This document shows, piece by piece, positions 27,882 through 36,461 of a DNA stretch of 64,000 nt. Numbering within the stretch: position 1 is the first letter of the stretch; each line of letters opens with the position of its first letter. The notes under the pieces were generated by a model. It ran no database searches. It was not told the origin of the DNA and was given only the letters and a program-made list of their open reading frames with translations. The translations under genes and the position numbers were made by a program. The DNA is from Streptomyces sp. NBC_00259 (GTDB lineage: Bacteria > Actinomycetota > Actinomycetes > Streptomycetales > Streptomycetaceae), in NCBI RefSeq assembly GCF_036181745.1, contig NZ_CP108080.1, positions 3,348,001 to 3,412,000 of the forward strand, in the 5' to 3' direction.

Positions 27882-29621
27882 TCACCTCGTGCTCACCGTC
27901 CTGGTGTCGCGGCCCGAGCGCAGCACCTTTCCGGGCACCGCGCCCGTCACCTCGTCGTCGCGGATCGCCTCGACGCCGTTGACGCGTACGGACACGATGC
28001 CGATCGCCCGCGAGTCCAGCCGCGGGCTGTCCCCGGGCAGATCGTGGACCAGGGTGGCCGGGCCCGCGTCGATCCGCTCCGGGTCGAAGAGGACCAGGTC
28101 CGCGTGGAAGCCTTCGACGATCCGGCCCCGCTCACGCAGGCCGAACAGCTGCGCCGGGTCGTCGGTGAGCATCTTCACCGCCTCTTCGAGGGTGGCGAGT
28201 CCGCGTCCGCGCAGACAGTCGCCGATGAAGCGGGTCGTGTACGGCGCCCCGCACATCCGGTCCAGGTGCGCGCCCGCGTCCGAGCCGCCGAGCATGACGT
28301 CCTCGTGCTGCCAGGTCTCGGCGCGCAGCGTCCAGCTGGCCGGATCGTTGTCGGTGGGCATCGGCCACAGGATCGTGCGCAGCTCGTCGTTGGCGCAGAT
28401 CTCGACGAGGCACTGGAAGGGGTCCTGGCCGCGTTCCGCGGCGATGTCGCGCACGACGCGTCCGGTGAGGCCCTCGTTCTCCGCGGAGTACGTGTCACCG
28501 ATGACGTACCGCTCGAAGTTGGCGAGCCGGCGGAACACTCCGGCCTCCTTGGAGGCGGCGCGGCGCAGCATCTCCGCGCGGACCTCCGGGTCGCGGAGCC
28601 TCACGATCCGCTCCGGGACGGGCAGCGCGAGGATCTCGCCCCAGCCGGGGATGAGGTTGAGCGCGCAGAAGGTGCCCAGCGACATGTTCATTGGGGTGAG
28701 GATCGGCATGGTGAGCGCGACGATCCGGCCGCCGGCCTTGCGGGCGCGTTCGGAGGGGATGAGCTGGCGCGGTACGCGTTCGGGGACGGCGGCGTCGATG
28801 GTCAGGACGTTCCAGTTGAGCGGGCGGCCCGCGGCGGCGCTCATCTCGACGAGCAGATCGATCTCGTCGTCCGAGAACTGGTCGAGGCAGCCCGCGACGA
28901 TCGCCTCCAGCTGGGTGCCTTCGTGGTCCGCGACGGCCCGGGAGAGGGCGAGCAGTTCGGCGGGCTCGGCGTGGCGGGAGGCGACGGGCTTTCCGTCCCC
29001 GTCGGAGTGGGTGGACGACTGGGTGGTGGACAGTCCCCAGGCGCCGGCGTCCATCGCGTCGTGGAAGAGCGTGAGCATCTGCTGCAGCTGCTCTTCGCTG
29101 GGCCGGCCGCCGACGGCGTCCGGGCCCATGACGTGCCGGCGCAGGGCGCAGTGCCCCACCATGAAGCCCGCGTTGACGGCGATACGGCCGTCCAGCGCGT
29201 CCAGATACTCACCGAACGTGTGCCAGCTCCAGGGCGCGCCCTCCTCCAGGGCGACCAGGGACATGCCCTCGACCTTGGACATCATGCGGCGCGTGTAGTC
29301 GGCGTCCTCGGGGCGGTCGGGGTTGAGCGGCGCGAGGGTGAAACCGCAGTTGCCGCCGGCGACGGTCGTCACGCCGTGGTTCAGGGAGGGAGTGGCGTAC
29401 GGGTCCCAGAACAGCTGGGCGTCGTAGTGCGTGTGCGGGTCGACGAAGCCGGGGGCGAGAACGAGCCCGGTCGCGTCCTCGACCGTCCCGGCCTCCTCCG
29501 TGACGGTGCCGGGCTCGGCGATGACGGCGATGCGTCCGTCACGGATGCCGACGTCGGCGCGGTAGGCGGGAGCGCCGGTGCCGTCGACGACGGTTGCGCC
29601 CTTGATCAGGTGGTCGAGCAT
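27882..29621 (-). CDS. D-aminoacylase / N-acyl-D-amino-acid deacylase family amidohydrolase
   Basis: A 579-residue amidohydrolase. The metal-binding start is G-F-V-D-P-H-T-H-Y-D-A-Q, with N-H-G-V-T-T-V and G-G-N-C-G-F-T after it, and the C-terminal D-A-G-A-H aspartate region is present. Family members hydrolyse N-acyl-D-amino acids or cyclic ureides with one or two zinc ions. The start at 29621 has AAGGGA eight bases upstream, and the 20 in-frame residues before it are Pro/His-rich leader. It is followed by the aldehyde dehydrogenase with a 4-bp overlap or 20-bp gap, so the two probably act in one route. The natural substrate is unknown. Confidence 0.88.
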   Translation of the reverse strand: MLDHLIKGATVVDGTGAPAYRADVGIRDGRIAVIAEPGTVTEEAGTVEDATGLVLAPGFVDPHTHYDAQLFWDPYATPSLNHGVTTVAGGNCGFTLAPLNPDRPEDADYTRRMMSKVEGMSLVALEEGAPWSWHTFGEYLDALDGRIAVNAGFMVGHCALRRHVMGPDAVGGRPSEEQLQQMLTLFHDAMDAGAWGLSTTQSSTHSDGDGKPVASRHAEPAELLALSRAVADHEGTQLEAIVAGCLDQFSDDEIDLLVEMSAAAGRPLNWNVLTIDAAVPERVPRQLIPSERARKAGGRIVALTMPILTPMNMSLGTFCALNLIPGWGEILALPVPERIVRLRDPEVRAEMLRRAASKEAGVFRRLANFERYVIGDTYSAENEGLTGRVVRDIAAERGQDPFQCLVEICANDELRTILWPMPTDNDPASWTLRAETWQHEDVMLGGSDAGAHLDRMCGAPYTTRFIGDCLRGRGLATLEEAVKMLTDDPAQLFGLRERGRIVEGFHADLVLFDPERIDAGPATLVHDLPGDSPRLDSRAIGIVSVRVNGVEAIRDDEVTGAVPGKVLRSGRDTRTVSTR

Positions 29622-29982
29622 GACGTGGCGTCCCTTCGTGTGCGGTGAGCCGGGGTGCGGTGAGTGGGGGTTTGCGGCCACGGGCGTGGGCGTGGCCCGG
29701 TCGGAGGGCGCCGCGGCCGGCCGCGGCCGCGTGGCCCTCCGGCCGGGCGGCGCGGACGGCGATCCGGGAAGACGCCGCCCGCGGTCTGTGGTGGGGCGGG
29801 GAGGAGCCGCTGAGGGGGCGTTCGCCCCACCCCGCCCCTTCCCGTGACCGGGGCTCCGCGCCCGTACCCCCGCGCCTCAATCGCCGGCGAGGCCGGAGCG
29901 CAGGGCTCCGTACCGGCATCCGGGCAAACGGCCCGTCAGGAAGCCGGGCCCCCGCCGGACGGTGCGGGGGTGGAGCACCCGG
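29622..29982. other. 361-bp intergenic region with a dispersed Streptomyces-type element
   Basis: Gap between two minus-strand genes. About 29815-29905 contains the CCCCGCCCCTTCCCG...GGGGCTCCG...CGCCGGCGAGG pattern that recurs between many Streptomyces genes as a dispersed hairpin-forming element. Around 29700-29730, GGCCGCGGCCGGCCGCGGCC forms a palindromic block. No copy of the TCTGACG operator and no coding frame with a credible start was found. Confidence 0.5.
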
Positions 29983-31101
29983 TCAGGCGGACTCGCGGAA
30001 GCGGGTGGTCCGGTGCACCGGGTCCGTGTCGATCTTCGGGATCACATGCTCGCCCACCAGCCTGATCGTCTGCAGCGTCGCCTCCTTCGAGATCCCGATC
30101 GGCAGCCCGAACGACAGCTGGTCCGCCCCCGCCTGTTCCCAGCGCTTGCACTGCGCCAGCACCTCGTCCGGGTCGCCGCAGATCAAGAGCTCCTCGGCGA
30201 TGAGGAGTTCGATGATCTCCTCGTTGTACTCGGGCAGCGTCTCGGGCCAGGCGGGGAAGCCCTCGGGCCGCGGGAAGGTGTCGTGGTAGCGGAAGACGAG
30301 CGACGGCAGGTAGTGCAGTCCGCCGCCGACGGCGATCCGTACGGCCTCCTCGTGCGTCGGTGCGCAGATCGCCGTCGTCGTCACCATCACGTTGTCGTTG
30401 ACGTAGTCACCGATCGGCTCGGCGTCGACGATCGCCGTCTTGTACTGCTCCAGCACCCACTCCATGTCGGAGACCTTCTGGACGCTGAAGCCCAGCACCC
30501 CGAGCCCCTTCTTCGCGGCCATGGCGTACGAGGGCGGGGACCCGGCCGCGTACCACATCGCCGGGTGCGACTTGCCGTACGGCTTCGGCAGCACCTTGCG
30601 CGGCGGGAGCTGCCAGTGCTTGCCCTGGAAGCCCTGGTACTCCTCCTGGAGCCACATCTTGGGGAACTCGGCGATGGTCTCTTCCCAGATCTCCTTGGTG
30701 TAGTTCATGTCGGTCACACCAGGGATGAACCCGAGGATCTCGTGCGAGCCGGCGCCGCGCCCGGAGCCGAACTCATGGCGTCCCTCGCTGAGATGGTCGA
30801 GCATCGCGACCTTCTCGGCGACCTTCACCGGGTGGTTGACCTGCGCGAGCGGGTTGAAGATGCCGGACCCCAGGTGGATCCGCTCGGTCGCGTGGGCGAG
30901 ATAGCCGAGGAAGACATCGTTCGCGGAGAGGTGCGAGTACTCCTCCAGGAAGTGGTGCTCGGAGGCCCAGGCGTACTTGAAGCCGGACTTGTCCGCCTGG
31001 ATGACGTACTCGGTCTCCTCCATCAGCGCCTTGTGCTCGGCGAGCGGGTCGGTCTCGGCGCGCTTGCCGACGTAACCCTGAACAAAGAGCCCGAATTCCA
31101 T
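29983..31101 (-). CDS. LLM class oxidoreductase with operators O2/O3
   Basis: A 372-residue luciferase-like monooxygenase of the long (bacterial-luciferase-like, FMNH2 or F420H2) type. Features are F-G-L-F-V-Q-G-Y at the start, W-A-S-E-H-H-F, L-G-S-G-I-F-N-P, A-M-L-D-H-L-S-E-G-R and G-S-G-R-G-A-G near residue 120. The ATG at 31101 fits the domain; an in-frame GTG 22 codons upstream would run across the palindrome. Operators O2 and O3 lie 26 and 87 bp upstream, so this gene is probably the most tightly controlled of the set. Baeyer-Villiger-like or hydroxylating chemistry on a cyclic ketone is possible but not shown. Confidence 0.88.
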   Translation of the reverse strand: MEFGLFVQGYVGKRAETDPLAEHKALMEETEYVIQADKSGFKYAWASEHHFLEEYSHLSANDVFLGYLAHATERIHLGSGIFNPLAQVNHPVKVAEKVAMLDHLSEGRHEFGSGRGAGSHEILGFIPGVTDMNYTKEIWEETIAEFPKMWLQEEYQGFQGKHWQLPPRKVLPKPYGKSHPAMWYAAGSPPSYAMAAKKGLGVLGFSVQKVSDMEWVLEQYKTAIVDAEPIGDYVNDNVMVTTTAICAPTHEEAVRIAVGGGLHYLPSLVFRYHDTFPRPEGFPAWPETLPEYNEEIIELLIAEELLICGDPDEVLAQCKRWEQAGADQLSFGLPIGISKEATLQTIRLVGEHVIPKIDTDPVHRTTRFRESA

Positions 31102-31127
31102 GGGGGTCCCACCACCGTCCCTACGTT

Positions 31128-31144
31128 TCTGACGTACCGTCAGA
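31128..31144. promoter_or_regulatory. Operator O2, perfect 17-bp palindrome
   Basis: TCTGACG-TAC-CGTCAGA, followed at once by a further half-site TCTGACGG (31145-31152). It lies 26 bp from the LLM start at 31101. Confidence 0.85.
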
Positions 31145-31188
31145 TCTGACGGCACCGACTGTTCCACCGTGCGACCGCACCGTCAATA

Positions 31189-31205
31189 GCTGACGAAGCG
31201 TCAGA
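31189..31205. promoter_or_regulatory. Operator O3
   Basis: GCTGACG-AAG-CGTCAGA; the inner CTGACG/CGTCAG arms are perfect. It overlaps the stop codon of the upstream SDR (31201-31203) and sits 45 bp from O2, allowing two dimers before the LLM gene. Confidence 0.75.
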
Positions 31206-31953
31206 ACACGCTGACTCCGGCCAGCCAGCCGCCATCGATGACGAACGGCTGGCCCGTGATGTACGAGGAGTCCTCGCAGGACAGGAAGAGCGCGAGCCGC
31301 GCCACCTCCTCCGGCTGCCCGACCCGGCCCAGCGGCACCAGCTTCCGGTACAGCTCGTCCAGCGCGTCCGGGTCCGCGCCGTCCGGGTTGCTCATCGGGG
31401 TGTCCACGGCGCCCGGGCACACGGCGTTGACCCGGATCTTCCTCGGCGCGAGCTCCATCGCGGCCACCCTGGTCAGACCGAGGATGGCGTGCTTGGTCGC
31501 CGCGTAGGCGCCGACGTAGGACATGCCGGTGAGCGCCGTGTACGAGGCGGTGTTGACGATCGTGCCGCCGCCGGCCGCCTCGATCTCGGGCGCGAGGGTC
31601 TTGATGCCCAGGAAGGCGCCGATCTGGTTGACCTGGATGATCTGCTGGAACTCTTCCAGGGGCGTGCTCACCAGCTCGTTGAAGCGCAGGATGCCGGCGT
31701 TGTTCACCAGTCCGTCGATACGGCCGAAGGCGTTCTTGGCGGCGGTGACGGCGGCGCCCCAGTCGGCCTCGCGGCTCACGTCGAGATGCACGTACAGTCC
31801 GCCGAGCTCCTTGGCCACGGCCTCGCCCTGGTCGTCCAGGACGTCGCCGAGGACGACCTTCGCACCCTCCGCCGCGAAGAGCCGGGCCTCCTGCTCACCC
31901 TGTCCGCGCGCCGCGCCCGTGATGAGGACGACGCGTCCGTCCAGCTTTCCCAT
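31201..31953 (-). CDS. SDR family oxidoreductase
   Basis: A 250-residue classical SDR: L-I-T-G-A-A-R-G-Q-G cofactor motif, N-N-A-G, catalytic Y-A-A-T-K-H-A, then P-G-A-V-D-T-P. The Gly-Gln-Gly variant of the cofactor loop occurs in NAD-preferring 3-ketosteroid-type and related dehydrogenases. AGGAG precedes ATG 31953. It follows the LLM gene at 32893 by a 10-bp gap, so both are probably transcribed from the O4 promoter. Hydroxy/keto interconversion of the pathway substrate is the likely job. Confidence 0.9.
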   Translation of the reverse strand: MGKLDGRVVLITGAARGQGEQEARLFAAEGAKVVLGDVLDDQGEAVAKELGGLYVHLDVSREADWGAAVTAAKNAFGRIDGLVNNAGILRFNELVSTPLEEFQQIIQVNQIGAFLGIKTLAPEIEAAGGGTIVNTASYTALTGMSYVGAYAATKHAILGLTRVAAMELAPRKIRVNAVCPGAVDTPMSNPDGADPDALDELYRKLVPLGRVGQPEEVARLALFLSCEDSSYITGQPFVIDGGWLAGVSVF

Positions 31954-31963
31954 GCCCGTACTC

Positions 31964-32893
31964 CTAACGATCGAGGTCGAGGTGCGGAGCGACGTCGGCG
32001 GCGAAGGCCGCCATCTGGTCGGTGAGTTCACTGCGGCTCCGGCTGCGGAACCGCACCTGGATCTGGTCCACGCCCATCGCGCCGTATTCGCGCAGCGACT
32101 CGGCGAGGGCTTCCGGCTTGCCGGTCAGCGTGCGCCGGCCGACGTCCCAGCCGGCGTCGCCGACGTACAGCGGCTCGGTGATCGCGCCGATCTCGATCGG
32201 ATCGGTGACGCCCGCCGCCTCGCGCAGCGCCCTGAGTCTCGCGATCTGGGCGGGAAGCCGGTCGCGCGGATCACCCTGCGGCAGCCAGCCGTCGCCCCTG
32301 ACGGCCGCGCGGCGTACGGCGGCGGGCGAGGAGCCGCCGACCCAGACGGGTATGCGGGCCTGGGCGGGCCTGGGCTTCTGCCCGAGTCCCTCGAACGCGA
32401 AGCGCTCGCCCGCGAAACTCGGGAACTCCTCCGGCCCGAGCGCCGCCCGGAGCGCGTCGATCGTCTCGTCGAGCACGGGCCCACGCCGCTCGAAGTCGGC
32501 CCCGAGCACCTCGAACTCCTCCTGTACGTGCCCGGCACCGACGCCGAGGATCAGCCGGCCGGCGGAGAGGTGGTCGAGGGTCGCGTACTGCTTGGCGCTC
32601 AGGAGCGGGTGGCGCAGCCCGACGACGGCGACATGGCTGAGCAGGCGGACCCGCTCGGTGGCCGCGGCGAGGAAGGAGAGCGTGGCGACGGGGTCGTACC
32701 AGACCGTGGACATCGCGCCCGCGAGCCTGCGCGGGATCGCGACGTGCTCGCAGACGGCGATGTACGCGAAGCCGGAGCGGTCGGCGGCACGGGCGATCTC
32801 GACGAGATCGCCGGGTCCGGCGGCGGCCTCCCAGGACTCGGCGTAGATGGTGCTCTGCGACTGGACCGGGAGCTGCATCCCGTAGACCACCAT
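31964..32893 (-). CDS. LLM class F420-dependent oxidoreductase
   Basis: A 309-residue LLM protein of the F420-type: A-V-C-E-H-V-A-I-P near residue 50, L-D-H-L-S-A-G-R-L-I-L-G-V-G-A-G-H, and V-W-V-G-G-S-S-P-A-A-V. Full length for the family. First gene of a two-gene unit with the SDR at 31953. The start ATG 32893 is only 15 bp from operator O4, so the promoter and operator must overlap and the leader must be very short. Confidence 0.9.
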   Translation of the reverse strand: MVVYGMQLPVQSQSTIYAESWEAAAGPGDLVEIARAADRSGFAYIAVCEHVAIPRRLAGAMSTVWYDPVATLSFLAAATERVRLLSHVAVVGLRHPLLSAKQYATLDHLSAGRLILGVGAGHVQEEFEVLGADFERRGPVLDETIDALRAALGPEEFPSFAGERFAFEGLGQKPRPAQARIPVWVGGSSPAAVRRAAVRGDGWLPQGDPRDRLPAQIARLRALREAAGVTDPIEIGAITEPLYVGDAGWDVGRRTLTGKPEALAESLREYGAMGVDQIQVRFRSRSRSELTDQMAAFAADVAPHLDLDR

Positions 32894-32908
32894 GATCGGC
32901 CCCCTTGA

Positions 32909-32925
32909 TCTGACGATCCGTCATA
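32909..32925. promoter_or_regulatory. Operator O4
   Basis: TCTGACG-ATC-CGTCATA, with a perfect 5-bp core each side, 15 bp from the LLM start. A related zero-spaced palindrome TGACGCGTCA lies at 32951-32960, followed by TCAGA. Confidence 0.78.
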
Positions 32926-33165
32926 TTCGATGGATCCCCATGGTCTTGGCTGACGCGTCATCAGACAAGGGGTGTGCGGGCCTCCGGCGTTCCGGACCTC
33001 GGCCCGCGGGCGAACGTGGGCCCCGGGGACCACGACCCGGGCGGCCGCGGGGCCGGGGCCGGGGGCCGGGGCCAGAGCCGGGGCCGCAAGAGGCCCCGGC
33101 CGCGCTGGCCGTGTCCGTGGCCGTGTCCGTGTCCCTGGCCGCGCGAGGAGCCCGGCCGTCGGTGG

Positions 33166-33579
33166 TCAGCCCAGCAGGGCGTACACCGTCGAGGCGCGGG
33201 CGGCGGGCTCGTTCGCGCCGGTCGCCGTCATGGTGATGTCCGCGAAGGCCATCCGCTTGCCGAGCTTGGAGAGGCGGGCGTCGATCAGGACATCCGCCCC
33301 GGTCACCGCGCGCTGGAAGGTGGTCGACTGCTGGACCGTCGTCATGGGGACGAAGGCACCGCGGGCCGAGGAGACGGCGACCACCGTCGCGGTGTCGGCC
33401 GCGGCCATCAGCGCCTGGCCGGACAGGGCGCCGCCCTCACGGGCGAGGCGGTCCGTCCAGGGCAGCCGCAGGACGGCGTGGAGGGCACCCGTCTCGACCA
33501 CGGCCAGCCCGAGGTCGAGCACCCAGGGGGCGAAGTTGTCGGCGAGGATCTTGTCGGCGTCGGCCGGCGTGAGCGTCAT
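33166..33579 (-). CDS. PaaI-type hotdog thioesterase
   Basis: A 137-residue single-domain hotdog-fold protein of the PaaI/acyl-CoA thioesterase group: a long central helix region (G-G-A-L-S-G-Q-A-L-M-A-A-A-D-T-A) and strands ending V-Y-A-L-L-G. Such enzymes hydrolyse aryl- or acyl-CoA to free acid and CoA, often rescuing CoA during catabolism. The start at 33579 is favoured; the 34 in-frame residues before it translate a 20-bp tandem repeat region. Stand-alone, but its function suits the CoA genes nearby. Confidence 0.82.
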   Translation of the reverse strand: MTLTPADADKILADNFAPWVLDLGLAVVETGALHAVLRLPWTDRLAREGGALSGQALMAAADTATVVAVSSARGAFVPMTTVQQSTTFQRAVTGADVLIDARLSKLGKRMAFADITMTATGANEPAARASTVYALLG

Positions 33580-33640
33580 GTGCCGATGGTGGCGCCGTCC
33601 GTGGGCGGGTGTCCACGACATGCGCGCAATGACCCCGACC

Positions 33641-33760
33641 CGTCCGGAACGGCCATGCCCCGTCCGGAACGGCCACGCCACGTCCTGAATAGCTGTGCCC
33701 CGTCCGGAATGGCCGCGACCCGTCCGGAATGGTCGCGGCCCGTCCCGGGCCTGTCTCAGG
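33641..33760. repeat. Exact 20-bp tandem repeat
   Basis: Units start at 33641, 33661, 33681, 33701, 33721 and (degenerate) 33741. Each begins with CGTCCGGAAY or a one-base variant, followed by a GGCCRYGCCC-like half. The internal TCCGGA is itself palindromic, so the array presents one small dyad every 20 bp (about two helical turns). It lies between the divergent thioesterase and lipoprotein genes, ending about 90 bp before the latter. Confidence 0.9.
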
Positions 33761-33852
33761 GACGTAACCGGGTGAGAGGGGCCGGAAGCCCGCCCCGTAC
33801 CTCGTGGCGAAGGCTCCGGAGGGACCGGAGCACACCATGCGAGGAGACCCTG

Positions 33853-34755
33853 ATGGCCATCACCAAGCGCTTCGGAATGATCGCCGGTGCCGCCGCTGCC
33901 GGCGCCCTGCTGCTGACCGCCTGCAACGGGGACGTCGACGCCGACGGAACGGGCGCCGCGGCCCCGTCCGCGACGGCGGCCGCGGAACAGGCGGCCGAGC
34001 AGGCCGGCGCGCAGAGCGCGAACTTCCTCAGCGGCACGGCGAAGCAGAACAACGCGCCCTCGGGCACCGGCGACTGGGCCAACCCGCCGGGCAAGCCCGC
34101 GGTGAAGCCGGTGGCGAAGAAGTGGGTCCAGCTCAGCGCCGCCAAGGCGGGCACCCTCGACCCCGTCGTGGTCAACGGCGCGGGCTTCACCCTCTACCGC
34201 TTCGACAAGGACACCGCGGACCCGTCGAAGTCCAACTGCAACGGCGAGTGCGCGACCACCTGGCCGCCCGTCGTCGTCGCCCCCGGCGGCAAGATCTTCA
34301 TCGACGGGGTGAAGAAGTCCGATGTCGGCGTCGTCAAGCGGGACGACGGCAACCTCCAGGTCACGATCGGCGGCTGGCCCGTCTACCGCTTCAGCAAGGA
34401 CCTCAAGCCCGGTGACACCAGCGGGCAGGGCGTCGGCGGCACATGGTTCGGCGTGACGCCGGACGGCCGGAAGGCGGGCGGCGGCCAGGGGGCCGACGAC
34501 GCGTCGGGCAAGCCGGCCACCAGCGTCACCCTCTCCGACGAGAAGAACTTCGGCGACCCGTCCGAGGGTCTCGCCGGTGCCGGCTGCCAGAACGCCGCCC
34601 GGGCTGGCTCGGCCTCCTCCCTCCAGGCGTCCGGCTCCCTGAAGATCTGGTCCGGGAAGGACTGCAAGGGCGCGTCCAAGGTCGTGAACGGCAACGTCGC
34701 CGACCTCTCCGCCATCGGCTTCGACAACAAGATCGCGTCCGTGTTCCTCGGCTGA
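33853..34755 (+). CDS. Lipoprotein with COG4315-type repeats
   Basis: A 300-residue exported lipoprotein. The signal peptide ends in the lipobox L-L-T-A-C with lipidated Cys near residue 24. An Ala/Thr linker leads to two repeats of the secreted unknown-function type (T-L-Y-R-F-D-K-D...C-N-G-E-C-A-T-T-W-P-P-V and P-V-Y-R-F-S-K-D-L-K-P-G-D). The C-terminal 70 residues, with two Cys and D-C-K-G-A, form a separate domain resembling small secreted inhibitor/crystallin-like modules. GAGGAGA supports ATG 33853. Function unknown; it acts at the outer face of the membrane. The 20-bp repeat array lies upstream. Confidence 0.88.
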   Translation: MAITKRFGMIAGAAAAGALLLTACNGDVDADGTGAAAPSATAAAEQAAEQAGAQSANFLSGTAKQNNAPSGTGDWANPPGKPAVKPVAKKWVQLSAAKAGTLDPVVVNGAGFTLYRFDKDTADPSKSNCNGECATTWPPVVVAPGGKIFIDGVKKSDVGVVKRDDGNLQVTIGGWPVYRFSKDLKPGDTSGQGVGGTWFGVTPDGRKAGGGQGADDASGKPATSVTLSDEKNFGDPSEGLAGAGCQNAARAGSASSLQASGSLKIWSGKDCKGASKVVNGNVADLSAIGFDNKIASVFLG

Positions 34756-35034
34756 CCCTCACGCCGCGACGGCACGCCGGACGGCGGTCGCTCCCCTCCC
34801 CGGGCAGCGGCCGCCGTCGCACGCCGCCGTCGCACGTCGCCCAAGTGTTACCGGCGGTCATGTGATCTGCGCCACAGCGAGAAGCCCACGCGCGGGCGGA
34901 ACGGATCACTCTGTCCAACTCGGTTCCGTTTGGCGGCAGTTGACGCACGAATCCAGGGTGCCGGAAGGTCGTGTCACACCCCCCGCGGCTTCTCCTCGCA
35001 TACCTCCGTATGCCTCCCTGACCTGGAGTCCCGT
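34756..35034. other. Intergenic region before the anchored surface protein
   Basis: The first half is G/C-rich with CGCCGTCGCACG repeats near 34808-34835. The second half contains AT-richer positions (GTGTTACC near 34846, GGATCACTCTGTCCAACTCGG at 34900-34920) suitable for a promoter. No ORF or RNA was recognised. Confidence 0.35.
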
Positions 35035-36348
35035 ATGCGTACGCCCGCTGTCGCCGCGCTGCTCGCGATGACCGGATCCTTCGCCCTCAGCTGGGCACCC
35101 GCCGCCTCCGCTTCCCCCGGCTGCGAGACCGGTCCGCTCGGAGCGGCCGGCAACTACGCCGAGTTCGTCGAGCACGACGCGACGCGCTACGCCGACTCCG
35201 AGGGCGCGGTCGCGATCGGCGGTGAGGCGCACCTCGGTGACGCCGGCACCGGCCAGGGCTTCTCCGTCGGCAGCAAGCTCACCGGTGGCGACCTGAACAA
35301 GCTCCCCGGTGGCCACAGCCTCGTCGTCGGCGGCACCCTGCACGCCAACCAGGTCGTCCTGACACAGGGTTCCGGCGTCTACGGCAAGCTCGCCCCCACC
35401 GCGTCCCAGGGCAGCTTCGCCCTCGACGGCAAGCACGCGCAGGGCTCCTCCCCGGTCGACTTCGGCCAGGAGTTCGCCAAGCTGCGCGCCCTGTCGGCGG
35501 CCTGGGCCGCCACCACGCCGAACGGCACGGCCGCCCGCCCCGAGGGCTCCACCGCCCTTCTGCTCACCGGCGAGGACTCCACGGTCAACGTCTTCGCCGT
35601 CAACGCCACCGATCTCCAGCAGGCCACGGAGATCAACGTCAAGGTGCCGGCCGGCTCCTCCGCGCTCGTCAACGTGCTGGGCTCCTCGTACAACATGAAC
35701 TCGGCGCCGACGTACGGAGTGAACCTCTGGGACGCCCAGGCCGGCGCCTTCGTCCAGGACGACTACGCGGCCGGCGGTCCGGGATTCAAGGACGCCCGGT
35801 CCAGGCTGCTGTGGAACTTCCCCGAAGCCGCCTCGGTGGTGAAGAACTACACCTCCTGGCCGGGCACGATCCTCGCCCCGAACGCCACCGTCGAGCTGGG
35901 CCGCAAGGGCCCCGGCGGGGAGATCGGCCCCGGCCATGTCAACGGCTCGGTGATCGCGCGGGAACTCAGGTCCGTACCCGGCGCCGAGACCCACCACATG
36001 GGCTTCACCGGCTGCCTGCCCACGGCCCGTGCCGCGAGCGGGACGACCGAGACGAGCGAGACGACCGAGACGAGCGAGGCGCCCGCGCCTCCCGCCCCGG
36101 CGCCGGCCGCGTCCCCGGAGCCGACCCCGGTCAAGGTCCCCGAGCAGCCCAAGCCGACGCCGAGCGCGACGGAGACGTCGCCCGAGCCGGACCCGGGCCC
36201 CTCGGTGCACGGCGGTGGCGACGACCTCGCCAGCACCGGTGGCGAGATCGGCCCCGGAGCGTTCGGGATCGGCGCGGCGGTGCTCCTGGTGGGCGGCGGG
36301 CTCGTCGCGTACTCCGTGCACCGCCGTCAGGCCCGTACCTCAGCCTGA
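35035..36348 (+). CDS. Choice-of-anchor A surface protein with LAxTG sorting signal
   Basis: A 437-residue secreted protein. A cleavable signal ends at A-S-A-S near residue 24. The choice-of-anchor-A domain occupies about 30-330 (N-Y-A-E-F-V near its start, long beta-rich body). A Thr/Glu/Pro-rich wall-spanning stalk follows (about 335-395). The C-terminus has L-A-S-T-G, a hydrophobic helix and R-R-Q-A-R, the layout cut by class E sortases that recognise LAxTG in Streptomyces. The protein should be covalently attached to peptidoglycan. Start chosen at the signal peptide Met. Confidence 0.9.
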   Translation: MRTPAVAALLAMTGSFALSWAPAASASPGCETGPLGAAGNYAEFVEHDATRYADSEGAVAIGGEAHLGDAGTGQGFSVGSKLTGGDLNKLPGGHSLVVGGTLHANQVVLTQGSGVYGKLAPTASQGSFALDGKHAQGSSPVDFGQEFAKLRALSAAWAATTPNGTAARPEGSTALLLTGEDSTVNVFAVNATDLQQATEINVKVPAGSSALVNVLGSSYNMNSAPTYGVNLWDAQAGAFVQDDYAAGGPGFKDARSRLLWNFPEAASVVKNYTSWPGTILAPNATVELGRKGPGGEIGPGHVNGSVIARELRSVPGAETHHMGFTGCLPTARAASGTTETSETTETSEAPAPPAPAPAASPEPTPVKVPEQPKPTPSATETSPEPDPGPSVHGGGDDLASTGGEIGPGAFGIGAAVLLVGGGLVAYSVHRRQARTSA

Positions 36349-36412
36349 CCGAGAAGAGCCCCACGGTCCCCCGCGGAGTGGCGCCGCCCCGCCGCTCCGC
36401 GGGTCGACGGGC

Positions 36413-36447
36413 GGGCCCGTGCCGTGAACCACATCCGGCACGGGCCC
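36413..36447. terminator. Bidirectional terminator
   Basis: A 12-bp perfect stem (36413-36424 with 36436-36447) and 11-nt loop between the convergent surface-protein and amidohydrolase genes. Confidence 0.85.
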
Positions 36448-36461
36448 TGCCCGCAGGTCCC

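Noticed and set aside
33641..33760. CRISPR array
   Set aside because: Repeats are contiguous 20-bp units without unique spacers, and no cas genes are present.
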